From the NCBI RefSeq assembly GCF_050313795.1, contig NZ_JBNPMC010000064.1:1-8932 (forward strand): a stretch of 8,932 nucleotides of DNA, in the 5' to 3' direction. Of the stretch, positions 1 through 6,104 are shown in pieces. Source of the stretch: CAMBRQ01 sp945870325 (GTDB lineage Bacteria; Bacillota; Clostridia; Lachnospirales; Lachnospiraceae). How positions within the stretch are numbered: the stretch's first letter is position 1; the number at the start of each line of letters is the position of its first letter. The position numbers and the translations under genes are program-made. The notes under the pieces are model-generated. The model had not been told where the DNA came from. It made no database searches and saw nothing but the letters and a program-made list of their open reading frames with translations.

Positions 1-198
1 GTTTTACTTAATCGAGTTATACAGTTTGAAAATGATTTTGAAAATTGTGTGCTTGATGAAGATGAAAGAAATCCGCAGTATTTAGAGTTTAGTACGTTTG
101 CGAAGAATCATCGAACAAGAACTACAAATAAAATTGAACGTACAGAAAGGGTAAAATTTTTATCTGACTATTTAACAGGAGAAAATGATGGAGAATGA
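1..198 (+). CDS. C-terminal end of an unidentified protein (5' end outside window)
   Basis: Frame 1 is open from the left edge to a TGA at 196-198 and gives the last 65 residues of a protein whose start lies outside the window. The visible tail is hydrophilic, with acidic residues first and then a basic Lys/Arg/Thr-rich stretch, and ends in ...DYLTGENDGE. I do not recognise the family from this tail. The stop overlaps the start of the HEPN gene by 14 bp (185-198), so the two are probably one transcript and translationally coupled. Genes encoding small HEPN proteins often sit directly behind a partner gene in defence or toxin-antitoxin modules, for example DUF262-type proteins. That would fit the arrangement, but it is inference from context, not from motifs seen here. 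The AT-rich composition matches the next gene. Confidence 0.7.
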   Translation, partial: VLLNRVIQFENDFENCVLDEDERNPQYLEFSTFAKNHRTRTTNKIERTERVKFLSDYLTGENDGE

Positions 199-742
199 TG
201 AATTAAAGACATATATAAATGAATGTACAGAAAAATTATCTCCATCGGTTCCGCTATTATATGAGGCAAGTTTCTTTAAAATATTTGTAAAGTTTGAAGT
301 ATACTTAGCGAATATTTTTGAAGATTATTGTATAGGATTGCAAAGTGGTAGAGGATATTGTCCAGAAAGAAAATTAGCATTTAGTGATAGGGAACATTTG
401 AGAGCGGTTCTTCGGGGAGATAAGCAATATGTAGAATATATAAAGAAAATAGAATTACTATCTAAACACATTTTTGTGGATAATCCTTTTAATATTATTT
501 TTGATGTTGCAGAAAACTTGACAATGTTAAATCAAATGATCACCTTGAGAAATTACATTGCTCATGAAAGTGGTGAAGCAAGGATTAAATATGTAAAAAC
601 TTGTTTGGGAAATGGACAATTTATTGAACCGTCTACATATTTGTTAAAAAAGAATAGAAGAACATCAAAATCAAACTATACATTGTATATTGAGAAAATA
701 GTAGAGATTTCTGATCTTATTTTAGAGGAACCTTTAGTATGA
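185..742 (+). CDS. HEPN-domain protein, probable RNase-type toxin or defence partner
   Basis: This 185-aa protein (184 aa if the second ATG at 188 is used) is AT-rich and mostly helical. AGGAG at 177-181 lies 3 nt before the first ATG and 6 nt before the second, so the start at 188 is slightly better placed. The key motif is R122-N-Y-I-A-H127, followed by E128. It matches the R-x4-6-H active-site signature of HEPN domains, many of which are metal-independent ribonucleases in toxin-antitoxin, abortive-infection and restriction-linked systems. The length and a C-terminal motif preceded by a helical N-terminal two thirds resemble the MAE_28990/MAE_18760-type HEPN-like nucleases. That sub-family assignment is from memory and uncertain. 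There is no signal peptide or membrane segment, so it is expected in the cytoplasm. It overlaps the upstream gene by 14 bp, which suggests a two-gene operon. A non-catalytic HEPN (antitoxin or binding) role cannot be excluded. Confidence 0.7.
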   Translation: MMENDELKTYINECTEKLSPSVPLLYEASFFKIFVKFEVYLANIFEDYCIGLQSGRGYCPERKLAFSDREHLRAVLRGDKQYVEYIKKIELLSKHIFVDNPFNIIFDVAENLTMLNQMITLRNYIAHESGEARIKYVKTCLGNGQFIEPSTYLLKKNRRTSKSNYTLYIEKIVEISDLILEEPLV

Positions 743-1030
743 TATTTAAAATATAGGTAATATCTAAAAATATGTTTTGGGACTAAAGTGGTACTAAACT
801 CGGTTGATACCCTAAATAACATTAAAAATATATATAATATGAATACGAAAACAGAGGAAAATGTAGCTAAAATACTACGATTACACATTTCCTTTGGGGA
901 GTTTGAGTGATGGAATGGGATTGAAAAAGCCTTTATTTATGCAGGTTGCAAGCAAATTTGTTTAAGCGCTGGCAACGATTTGGCAACATTATTGCATTAT
1001 TCATCAAATAAAATACTTCAATAACATAAG
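743..1030. other. AT-rich intergenic stretch with no convincing gene
   Basis: This stretch lies between the HEPN gene and the strong terminator. The only ORFs are very short, such as a 23-codon frame from the ATG near 840 and MGLKKPLFMQVASKFV around 917-967, and none has a ribosome site. Small repeats are visible: ACTAAA occurs twice around 783-798, and TGGCAAC occurs at 970-976 and 981-987. A decayed end of an integrated element is possible but cannot be shown from this sequence. Confidence 0.5.
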
Positions 1031-1083
1031 AAAACCTTACTGATTTTCAAGCATTTTGAAGCTGAAAGTCGGTAGGGTTTTTT
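1031..1083 (+). terminator. Rho-independent terminator with 19-bp stem; insertion site of the group II intron
   Basis: The arms 1031-1049 and 1063-1081 pair over 19 consecutive positions (16 Watson-Crick, 3 G-U) around a 13-nt loop, followed by T6 at 1078-1083. The G-U pairs favour plus-strand transcription, although the A-rich 5' side could allow some function on the other strand. No gene is visible just upstream, so it probably terminates read-through from the HEPN operon or is left over from a lost gene. The group II intron begins 6 nt after the T-tract, as expected of class C introns, which use terminator hairpins as targets. Confidence 0.88.
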
Positions 1084-1088
1084 GCATT

Positions 1089-1121
1089 GTGTGCCGAGCA
1101 TGGCACTAATCTTACTGGTGA
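1089..1121 (+). ncRNA. Group II intron 5' tip (domain I fragment)
   Basis: This is the first 33 nt of the intron RNA, from GTGTGCC. A five-pair hairpin GTGCC (1091-1095) / GGCAC (1102-1106) with a 6-nt loop is visible. The fragment ends in ACTGGTGA (1114-1121), the left copy of the IS66 target duplication. The rest of domain I resumes about 6.9 kb downstream. Confidence 0.82.
1114..1121. repeat. IS66 target-site duplication, left copy
   Basis: ACTGGTGA immediately precedes the left terminal repeat and is identical to 8051-8058 directly after the right terminal repeat. Eight-bp duplications are the rule for IS66-family elements. Confidence 0.95.
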
Positions 1122-1135
1122 GTAAACGTCAAATC
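1122..1135 (+). repeat. IS66 left terminal inverted repeat (IRL)
   Basis: GTAAACGTCAAATC is the exact reverse complement of 8037-8050. Similarity continues imperfectly inward, about 19 of 22 positions. The GTAA start is typical of IS66 termini, where the transposase binds and cuts. Confidence 0.93.
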
Positions 1136-1221
1136 CTCCGCCTTGAATTTTAATCCGATTCATGCAAAACTTTAAAAAACTCAGAAAACTAGTTAGTTTT
1201 TAAAGTAAAGGAGGCACATGA
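1136..1221 (+). promoter_or_regulatory. IS66 leader with a palindrome and the tnpA ribosome site
   Basis: This is the 86 bp between the left terminal repeat and tnpA. A 16-bp palindrome (AAAACTA, centre GT, TAGTTTT) lies at 1185-1200, just upstream of AGGAGG (1209-1214), and could be an operator or a short mRNA hairpin. The ribosome site is 7 nt from the ATG at 1222 but only 3 nt from an out-of-frame ATG at 1218, which supports 1222 as the start. No clear -35/-10 pair could be assigned. Confidence 0.45.
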
Positions 1222-1608
1222 ATGGACCGAATCACTCATCAAGTCCGGCTTGCAAACTGGACTAAAATAATTGAACAATGCAACAACCGTCCTGCTGGAA
1301 CAACTGCAAAGCAGTGGCTCAGCGACAACGGAATCAGTGACAAAAGTTATTACTATTGGCTGCGTAAGCTGAGACAAGAAGCTTACGCTAATGCAGAAAA
1401 GGAATTTCCTGCTGTCACACCTTCGCAAGAACAACAACCCCCCGTAACCTTCGCAGAGATTCCACTGCCAAATCAGCAGAATTGCATGGCGGATACCTTT
1501 AAGGCAGATGCTGTTATACATACCGGAACTATGGTGATTGGCATATCAAACACGATATCTGATACGCTATTATCTCGGCTTCTGGAGGTGGCTCATCATG
1601 CTTGCTGA
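1222..1608 (+). CDS. tnpA: IS66-family accessory protein TnpA
   Basis: This 128-aa protein is the usual length for TnpA of IS66-type elements. The N-terminal part (about residues 8-52) carries the family pattern: WxxIIEQCxxRPAGxTAKQWLSxxGIS, then YYYWLRKLR. This is a helix-turn-helix typical of proteins that bind the element's ends. The middle is Gln/Pro-rich linker and the C-terminus (LLSRLLEVAHHA) is the characteristic short tail. TnpA is needed together with TnpB and TnpC in studied IS66 members, although its exact biochemical role is unclear. The start at 1222 is supported by AGGAGG 7 nt upstream. The last 11 bp overlap the tnpB start at 1598 in another frame, which suggests translational coupling. 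The gene is intact. Confidence 0.9.
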   Translation: MDRITHQVRLANWTKIIEQCNNRPAGTTAKQWLSDNGISDKSYYYWLRKLRQEAYANAEKEFPAVTPSQEQQPPVTFAEIPLPNQQNCMADTFKADAVIHTGTMVIGISNTISDTLLSRLLEVAHHAC

Positions 1609-1720
1609 AGCAGCTGGTGTGAAAAAGATCATCATTGCCTGTGGATTATCCTCACGATATTTTTATCCTCATCTTTTTGATGGAGCATTAATTTTAGCCA
1701 GTTTTTCAATAGAAATATAA
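1598..1720 (+). pseudogene. tnpB: tnpB 5' fragment, cut by the recombinase-trio element after codon 16
   Basis: The ATG at 1598 follows GGAGG (1584-1588) and overlaps the end of tnpA. The first 16 codons read MLAEAAGVKKIIIACG, the conserved N-terminus of IS66 TnpB. From 1646 the frame runs into the inserted element and continues for 24 meaningless codons to a stop at 1718-1720. The other 102 codons are at 5796-6104. Joining 1645 to 5796 keeps the frame exactly and gives the family motif ACG-x-TDLRKGIDG, so the gene is split by insertion and not otherwise decayed. Confidence 0.9.
1640..1677 (+). repeat. Left 38-bp terminal inverted repeat of the recombinase-trio element (includes target hexamer)
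   Basis: The 38 bases from 1640 are a perfect reverse complement of 5732-5769. The outer six, TGTGGA (1640-1645), belong to tnpB codons 15-16 and recur as TGTGGA at 5790-5795. The element proper begins with TTATCC at 1646. Further TTATCC and GGATAA motifs follow at 1663-1668 and 1721-1726. Such repeated arms are expected binding sites for the element's recombinases. Confidence 0.93.
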
Positions 1721-1742
1721 GGATAAAAATTTATATGCGATA

Positions 1743-1779
1743 ATGAAATCACAATAAAACCGGAAGGATGTGATTTCAT
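1743..1779 (+). promoter_or_regulatory. Hairpin over the ribosome site and start codon of the first recombinase
   Basis: ATGAAATCACA (1743-1753) pairs perfectly with TGTGATTTCAT (1769-1779), an 11-bp stem with a 15-nt loop. The loop holds the ribosome site (GGAAGGA, 1762-1768), and the start ATG (1778-1780) lies in the 3' arm. In mRNA this would hide the start codon. As DNA it could be a repressor operator. Either would limit recombinase expression. Confidence 0.72.
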
Positions 1780-3682
1780 GAATTACAATAAAACTGTAGA
1801 AAAAGTAATGATGCTGCTAAAAGAAAAGGAGGTATGTTCCAGCAGTCAGAAGTCGCATAGAGATTGCTATGAATCCCTTGGGCTTTTTATAAAGCAAAGA
1901 GATGGAAGTTATTCAGAGGCGATCCGTGAAAGCTGGCTTGCAGAGATCAAGAATGAATTACCACGGCAAAGGTGTGCTGTATGGGTACAGTATGCATATC
2001 AGTTAGAGGAAATGGACTTTACCGGAACTATTTCTGACCGCAGGCTTTATCTGAACCGGTCAAACTATGACAAGCTGCCTGCACTATGGCGAAAGGATCT
2101 TGATGTGTATCTTGCTGATTGTAGCAGCCGCTATACAGCCCGGACATTGAAACTGACCCGGATTTACTGTTCAGAGGGATTACTTTTTCTGGATGATATG
2201 GGGGTGCATGCCATTGCTGATATCACTTATGACGCAGTCATAAAGCTGATAGGAGCAAAAATGTACTGTTCTGATGATACAAAGGCCATGATATTGAACA
2301 ATACTGCGCGTATGATCAGATTCTATGGAGAAAAAGGTCTTTGCCCTATGAACTACAGCCTTGTCTTGAAATGCCAGATATATCCTCATATCGGGTCAGT
2401 ATCTGAGTTCTCAGCTGAGAGCCGGAGAGCTCTGGATAAGATAACTGACGTAACTTTGTCGGCAGATGAATTCCATAAAACAATCACGCCTTTTATTGAG
2501 CTTTTGGAAGCTCATGGATATGTTGGTACGACCCTAAACCTTGCCAGACATGCCTTGACCGCACTGTACCTGTTCCTGGATATGCATTTCTTCGGATTTC
2601 ATCAGGATATCATGTGGATCTGGTTTGCAGAAATCAATAGAACGCTGGGGCATTCATGGCGCCATTGGCGGCGAGTCCTGAAATTTTATGAAGATTATAC
2701 CCTGATAGGTGATATACATCCAGATGGTAAGTACAAATATGATCCAATCATGTTTGATGAACTGCCATCATGGTGCAGAGAGGCTATATCAGGGCTGCTC
2801 GATCAGAAAAAGCGAGAATTTCGGGATGCAGGAACAATAAAAAGTTACCGTTGTTCCTGCACTCGTTTCTGCAGATTTCTGGTTGACCATGGCTATGAAA
2901 GTTTCAACCAGCTTTCACCCACAATCATAAAAGAGTTTTCGCGCTATGATGAGCATACAACTTTTCAGGGACGGTCTGGCTGCTTTGTGGTCGTAAGGGC
3001 GTTTCTGCGCTATCTTGCTGAAAAGGGATATGCAGATAATCACAGTCTGGATGTATGCCTGATGTCAGGGACTGCTCCGCAGGAGAAGATCATTGATGTG
3101 CTGTCTGATGAGCAGTTACAGAGAATCAATACTTTTCGGGCGGAACACAATGAACCTATAGAACTTCGCGACATTGCAATAGTTTTGCTTGGAGTGAGGA
3201 TGGGGCTGAGGGCATATGATATCCTGGCACTCAGATTTCAGGACATTGACTGGAAGAACCGTCAGATATCCATTGTTATGAAGAAAACAAAAACGCAGAT
3301 CACTCTTCCGTTGCCTGTTGAAGTTGGCAATGCTGTATATTCATATATAACATCCGGCAGACCAAAGACCGGTACTGAATATATTTTTATCAGATCAAAA
3401 GCTCCATACGGAAAACTTACCGGTAAGGTATGTACAAAAGCGCTCTACCGTATCCTGCCTGAGAGAAAAGATGTAAAAGGCGGTGGTTTTCATGTGACCC
3501 GCAGAACCTTCGCAACAAATCTTTTGCGGAACCATGCAGGGATTGATGATGTCATGGACGCTCTTGGACATCGTGATCCTACAAGTGTTATGAAGTATCT
3601 GCTTCTGGATGATGAAAGAAGCAGAAAATGTGGATTATCCCTGGACCGTGCCGGGATCCTCATGGAAGGAGGTTTGGCATGA
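1778..3682 (+). CDS. Large tyrosine recombinase, first gene of the trio (RitA-like position)
   Basis: This 634-aa site-specific recombinase is expected to cut and rejoin the element ends through a 3'-phosphotyrosine intermediate. The C-terminal catalytic domain (about residues 450-620) has every key residue: R478 (in GLRAYD), K505 in the TKTQ hairpin, H572-V-T-R575, H598 (in LGHRD) and the nucleophile Y607, nine residues after H598. A SAM-like core-binding domain is plausible at about 335-430 (YRCSCTRFCRFL ... VVRAFLRYLAEKGY). The ~330 residues before it look helical and may hold one or two further core-binding-like repeats. The start at 1778 has a weak ribosome site inside a hairpin. The TGA overlaps the next gene's ATG (ATGA, 3679-3682). 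The length resembles Tn554 TnpB (~630 aa) more than usual RitA proteins, so true kinship needs a tree. Confidence 0.92.
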   Translation: MNYNKTVEKVMMLLKEKEVCSSSQKSHRDCYESLGLFIKQRDGSYSEAIRESWLAEIKNELPRQRCAVWVQYAYQLEEMDFTGTISDRRLYLNRSNYDKLPALWRKDLDVYLADCSSRYTARTLKLTRIYCSEGLLFLDDMGVHAIADITYDAVIKLIGAKMYCSDDTKAMILNNTARMIRFYGEKGLCPMNYSLVLKCQIYPHIGSVSEFSAESRRALDKITDVTLSADEFHKTITPFIELLEAHGYVGTTLNLARHALTALYLFLDMHFFGFHQDIMWIWFAEINRTLGHSWRHWRRVLKFYEDYTLIGDIHPDGKYKYDPIMFDELPSWCREAISGLLDQKKREFRDAGTIKSYRCSCTRFCRFLVDHGYESFNQLSPTIIKEFSRYDEHTTFQGRSGCFVVVRAFLRYLAEKGYADNHSLDVCLMSGTAPQEKIIDVLSDEQLQRINTFRAEHNEPIELRDIAIVLLGVRMGLRAYDILALRFQDIDWKNRQISIVMKKTKTQITLPLPVEVGNAVYSYITSGRPKTGTEYIFIRSKAPYGKLTGKVCTKALYRILPERKDVKGGGFHVTRRTFATNLLRNHAGIDDVMDALGHRDPTSVMKYLLLDDERSRKCGLSLDRAGILMEGGLA

Positions 3683-4662
3683 ATATCAGTGGATATCAAT
3701 TCCAAAGCTGTTTTGCACCGTACATTGAAATGTTTTTACAGGAAAAACGGGCTGCTGGTTTTATATATGAAAGCGAAGAATGGAAACTGAAACACTTTGA
3801 TGTTTTCTGTATAGAGGAATCCGTTAAGGAGCCACATCTGAGCAGAGATCTTGTAAAGAAATGGGGAACTTTACGTGATGGCGAAGCTCTCGTCACGTGC
3901 TCCGCCAGAACATCCGTAATACGACAATTCGCATTGTTTCTGGTTTCATTGGGGTTAGAAGCTTACATTCCATCTAACTTTTATAAAGCTGAGAAAACAG
4001 TAGTACATATCCTGTCAGATGCTGAAATAAAAGCATTCTTCGAAGCGGTTGATAGTTACGCTCCAGCAGTCAGCATAATAGGTTTTTATCGGCTGGCTGC
4101 CGAGTATAAGGTACTCTTTCGGCTCATTTATTGTTGTGGCCTGCGCATTTCAGAAGCAAGAAAACTACACTGGATGGATATGGATCTTAGACAGGGAACA
4201 ATCCGCATACTGCATTCCAAAGGACATAAGGACCGATTGATACATATGCCTGAGGACCTTACAGAACTGTTACGGACATATGAAAAAGTCATGTACGATA
4301 AATATCATTGCCTGTCGGACTGGGTTTTCCCTGCAAGAGAAACTGAGAGGTGCCTGAGTAACTGTACAATTGATAAAAAGTTCCGGGAATTCTGGGCTTT
4401 GACACCGTATGCGGAATACTGTGACAAACCTCCGACAGTACACTGCCTCAGACATACTTTTGTGGTAAAACGGATGAATCTGTGGATGGAAGAAGGTATT
4501 CCGTTAAAAGAAATGCTTCCTTTCCTCAGCAGGTATTTAGGTCATCAAAGCCCGGATGAAACTTTCTATTACTACCATCAGGTTGCCGAAGCGTTCCGTA
4601 TAATCAGGGCCAAAGATAGGACTGGAAAACTTGTAATCCCGGAGGTAAACACTGATGAGTAG
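3679..4662 (+). CDS. Tyrosine recombinase, second gene of the trio (RitB-like position)
   Basis: This 327-aa protein has an N-terminal core-binding domain (about residues 8-100, starting YIEMFLQEKRAAGF) and a C-terminal catalytic domain (about 110-315). The catalytic residues are R156 (in GLRISEA), the SKGHKDR hairpin lysine, H255-C-L-R258, H289 (in LGHQS) and Y298, the middle of three tyrosines (FYYYH) and nine residues after H289. The start at 3679 is chosen over upstream in-frame ATGs because AGGAGG (3667-3672) lies 6 nt before it and it forms a 4-bp ATGA overlap with the first recombinase. Its end overlaps the third gene by 8 bp. The chain of overlaps implies one transcript and balanced production, as expected if the three act together at the ends. 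No damage is seen. Confidence 0.93.
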   Translation: MNISGYQFQSCFAPYIEMFLQEKRAAGFIYESEEWKLKHFDVFCIEESVKEPHLSRDLVKKWGTLRDGEALVTCSARTSVIRQFALFLVSLGLEAYIPSNFYKAEKTVVHILSDAEIKAFFEAVDSYAPAVSIIGFYRLAAEYKVLFRLIYCCGLRISEARKLHWMDMDLRQGTIRILHSKGHKDRLIHMPEDLTELLRTYEKVMYDKYHCLSDWVFPARETERCLSNCTIDKKFREFWALTPYAEYCDKPPTVHCLRHTFVVKRMNLWMEEGIPLKEMLPFLSRYLGHQSPDETFYYYHQVAEAFRIIRAKDRTGKLVIPEVNTDE

Positions 4663-5677
4663 AATAAAGCCACAGAAGAAGCTGTTCTTTTCAAAGACCC
4701 TTGAATTCCTTGAACATTACCTGCCGGAGCAGGCACTAAAAAGTAGAAATACGGTGGAGACTTACCGGGATGCACTGACAGTTTTCAGACGATATGTAAC
4801 AGACACTCTGCATCTGTCTATACGCTCCTTCGGATTCGAGGATTGTACACATGACCTGTTGTTGTCCTATATGGAGTTTCTGAACAAAAATGGAAATGCC
4901 GAAACTACCTGCAATAACAGGCTGGCAGCAATCAGGGCATACCTCTGGTATGTTGCGGATGGTGATATTTCGTTACAGTCAGTAGCACTGACGGCTTCAC
5001 ATGTTCCCTTTCTCAAAGTGCCAAAACTGACAAGGGAAGTGATATCTGAGGAGGATCTTAAAGCATTGCTTTCAGCCCCTCCGAATACAAAGATTGGCCG
5101 AAGGGATCAGATGATCCTTATCTTACTTTATGATTCGGCCATCCGGGTCTCTGAATTGTTATCGCTTGATGTCTCTTCAGTAAATCTGGATGCTGAGATA
5201 CCTTACCTTAGAATATACGGAAAAGGTGATAAGGAACGAATCGTTGCTATCACAGACACAACTGCCGACCACATGAGGAATTACCTAAAGGCTTTTCATC
5301 CAACGAAGGATCCTGACTCGCCACTGATATTTACAGTCATAAAAGGCAGGAAAGATAGGATGTCTGTAGGAAATGTAGAACGTATCATAAAAAAATATGC
5401 ATCCAAGATACGTCCTGAACATCCTAATCTGCCGGAACACTGCTATCCGCACATGGTTCGCCGAACCCGTGCAACAAATCTGTATCAGGATGGAACTGAA
5501 CTGGAACTTATCTCCAGGATACTTGGACATTCCTCAACGGAGACTACCCGCATTTACGCGGTTCCTTCAGTGGAAATGATGCGCAAAGCAATGGAATCCG
5601 GCAAAATGTCAACAGATGAAAAACCGCTGTGGCCTGATGATGAAGCAGAAATGGCACGAATCTGTGGTTTAAGATGA
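4655..5677 (+). CDS. Tyrosine recombinase, third gene of the trio (RitC-like position)
   Basis: This 340-aa XerD-like recombinase has a core-binding domain at about residues 10-110 (RNTVETYRDALTVFRRYV ... NNRLAAIRAYLWYV) and a catalytic domain at about 128-310. It carries R164 (in AIRVSEL), the GKGDKER hairpin lysine, H266-M-V-R269, H292 (in LGHSS) and Y301 (TTRIY). After the tyrosine a ~39-residue acidic tail extends to the end (SVEMMRKAMESGKMSTDEKPLWPDDEAEM...), and may bind a partner recombinase in trans as Xer-type C-terminal helices do. The start at 4655 follows GGAGG (4641-4645) and overlaps the second gene by 8 bp. About 112 bp separate its stop from the element's right boundary. The gene is intact. 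This is the most conventional of the three proteins. Confidence 0.94.
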   Translation: MSRIKPQKKLFFSKTLEFLEHYLPEQALKSRNTVETYRDALTVFRRYVTDTLHLSIRSFGFEDCTHDLLLSYMEFLNKNGNAETTCNNRLAAIRAYLWYVADGDISLQSVALTASHVPFLKVPKLTREVISEEDLKALLSAPPNTKIGRRDQMILILLYDSAIRVSELLSLDVSSVNLDAEIPYLRIYGKGDKERIVAITDTTADHMRNYLKAFHPTKDPDSPLIFTVIKGRKDRMSVGNVERIIKKYASKIRPEHPNLPEHCYPHMVRRTRATNLYQDGTELELISRILGHSSTETTRIYAVPSVEMMRKAMESGKMSTDEKPLWPDDEAEMARICGLR

Positions 5678-5682
5678 AAATG

Positions 5683-5746
5683 TTATCCTCATCTTTTTGA
5701 AGCGCAGACAAAGAAAAATGGCTGTTGCCAGAAAAGATGAGGATAA
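5683..5746. repeat. Inner inverted pair at right end, mirror of the left end
   Basis: TTATCCTCATCTTTT (5683-5697) is the perfect inverse of 5732-5746 across 34 nt. The first 18 bases (5683-5700) also repeat directly the left-end sequence 1663-1680. TTATCC to GGATAA start-to-start spacing is 58 bp here and 58 bp at the left end (1663 to 1721). The structure lies just after the third recombinase stop and could also act as a weak transcript-end hairpin, but it lacks a clear T-tract. Confidence 0.8.
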
Positions 5747-5769
5747 AAATATCGTGAGGATAATCCACA
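5732..5769 (-). repeat. Right 38-bp terminal inverted repeat of the recombinase-trio element
   Basis: This is a perfect reverse complement of 1640-1677. Its outer hexamer TCCACA (5764-5769) mirrors the target hexamer TGTGGA, so the match extends into bases that at the left end belong to tnpB. Confidence 0.93.
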
Positions 5770-5795
5770 TTATCCTAACATTAGGATAATGTGGA
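5764..5795. repeat. 32-bp palindrome at the right junction
   Basis: Arms 5764-5778 and 5781-5795 are perfect 15-bp inverses around a 2-nt centre (CA). The core is TTATCCTAACATTAGGATAA, flanked by TCCACA and TGTGGA. It has no counterpart at the left end. Overlapping it, GGATAA-TCCACA-TTATCC (5758-5775) has the layout of a tyrosine-recombinase crossover site, with two inverted arms around a 6-bp spacer. Confidence 0.85.
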
Positions 5796-6104
5796 AGGAC
5801 GGATCTTCGAAAGGGTATTGATGGTCTTGCCCAACTTATTGGCACGAAATACGACCTGAATCCTTTTGAAAAAGATGTTCTGTTCCTGTTCTGTGGAAGC
5901 CGTGGTGACCGTATACGAGGACTCCTATGGGAAGGAAATGGTTTCCTGCTTTTGTATAAGAGGCTAGAGGACGGTTCATTCTCGTGGCCGCGTACTCCTC
6001 AGGAAGCTGCCGAACTGACACGGGAACAATACCGTATGCTCATGATGGGACTGAATCCGTTAAATCCCAAAATCAAAGATGTCAATCCACAGAAAATCTT
6101 CTGA
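5796..6104 (+). pseudogene. tnpB: tnpB 3' fragment (codons 17-118) beyond the inserted element
   Basis: Starting right after the second TGTGGA, this frame reads RTDLRKGIDGLAQLI and continues with the hallmark TnpB segments VLFLFCGSRGDRIRGLLWEG, GFLLLYKRLEDG and FSWPRTPQEAAELTREQYRMLM, ending at TGA 6102-6104. With the 16 codons at 1598-1645 it makes a 118-aa protein, the normal size for IS66 TnpB (Orf2 family), an accessory transposition protein. The fragment has no start codon or ribosome site of its own near 5796, so it is probably not translated unless the inner element leaves. No stop or frameshift has built up, which points to a recent insertion or to selection through excision. Confidence 0.9.

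Larger units (their letters stand above)
1646..5789 (+). mobile_element. Recombinase-in-trio (RIT)-like element inserted in tnpB
   Basis: The element is 4,144 bp between two copies of the target hexamer TGTGGA (1640-1645, 5790-5795). It contains only three overlapping tyrosine recombinase genes plus ~132 bp of left and ~112 bp of right non-coding end sequence, and no passenger gene. Three adjacent, co-directional tyrosine recombinases with terminal inverted repeats are the defining features of RIT elements, best described in Proteobacteria but known more widely. The first protein (634 aa) is longer than the ~400 aa I associate with RitA and is nearer in size to TnpB of Tn554. Tn554, however, has only two recombinases plus a small TnpC and no such inverted repeats. 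The right boundary is open to a second reading: the mirror-symmetric unit ends at 5763, and 5764-5789 may be an end appendage. Confidence 0.9.

Noticed and set aside
970..987. TGGCAAC tandem repeat as a possible attachment site or CRISPR-like repeat
   Set aside because: Only two 7-bp copies with no spacer series or matching distant copy; likely chance in AT-rich DNA.
743..1030. Possible small genes after the HEPN gene
   Set aside because: Frames are 16-23 codons, without ribosome sites and without recognisable content.
1189..1521. Minus-strand ORF of 110 aa opposite tnpA
   Set aside because: Shadow of tnpA on the other strand, with no ribosome site and no recognisable protein.
3628..3678. 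Earlier in-frame start for the second recombinase
   Set aside because: No ribosome site; it overlaps the first gene by 55 bp, while 3679 has AGGAGG 6 nt upstream and an ATGA overlap.
5683..5746. Terminator for the recombinase operon
   Set aside because: The 34-nt loop and absence of a T-tract make it a poor terminator; its symmetry with the left end points to recombinase binding instead.
1646..5789. Tn554-type transposon
   Set aside because: Tn554 has two recombinases plus a small TnpC and carries resistance genes; here there are three recombinases, long inverted repeats and no cargo. Relatedness of the large protein remains possible.
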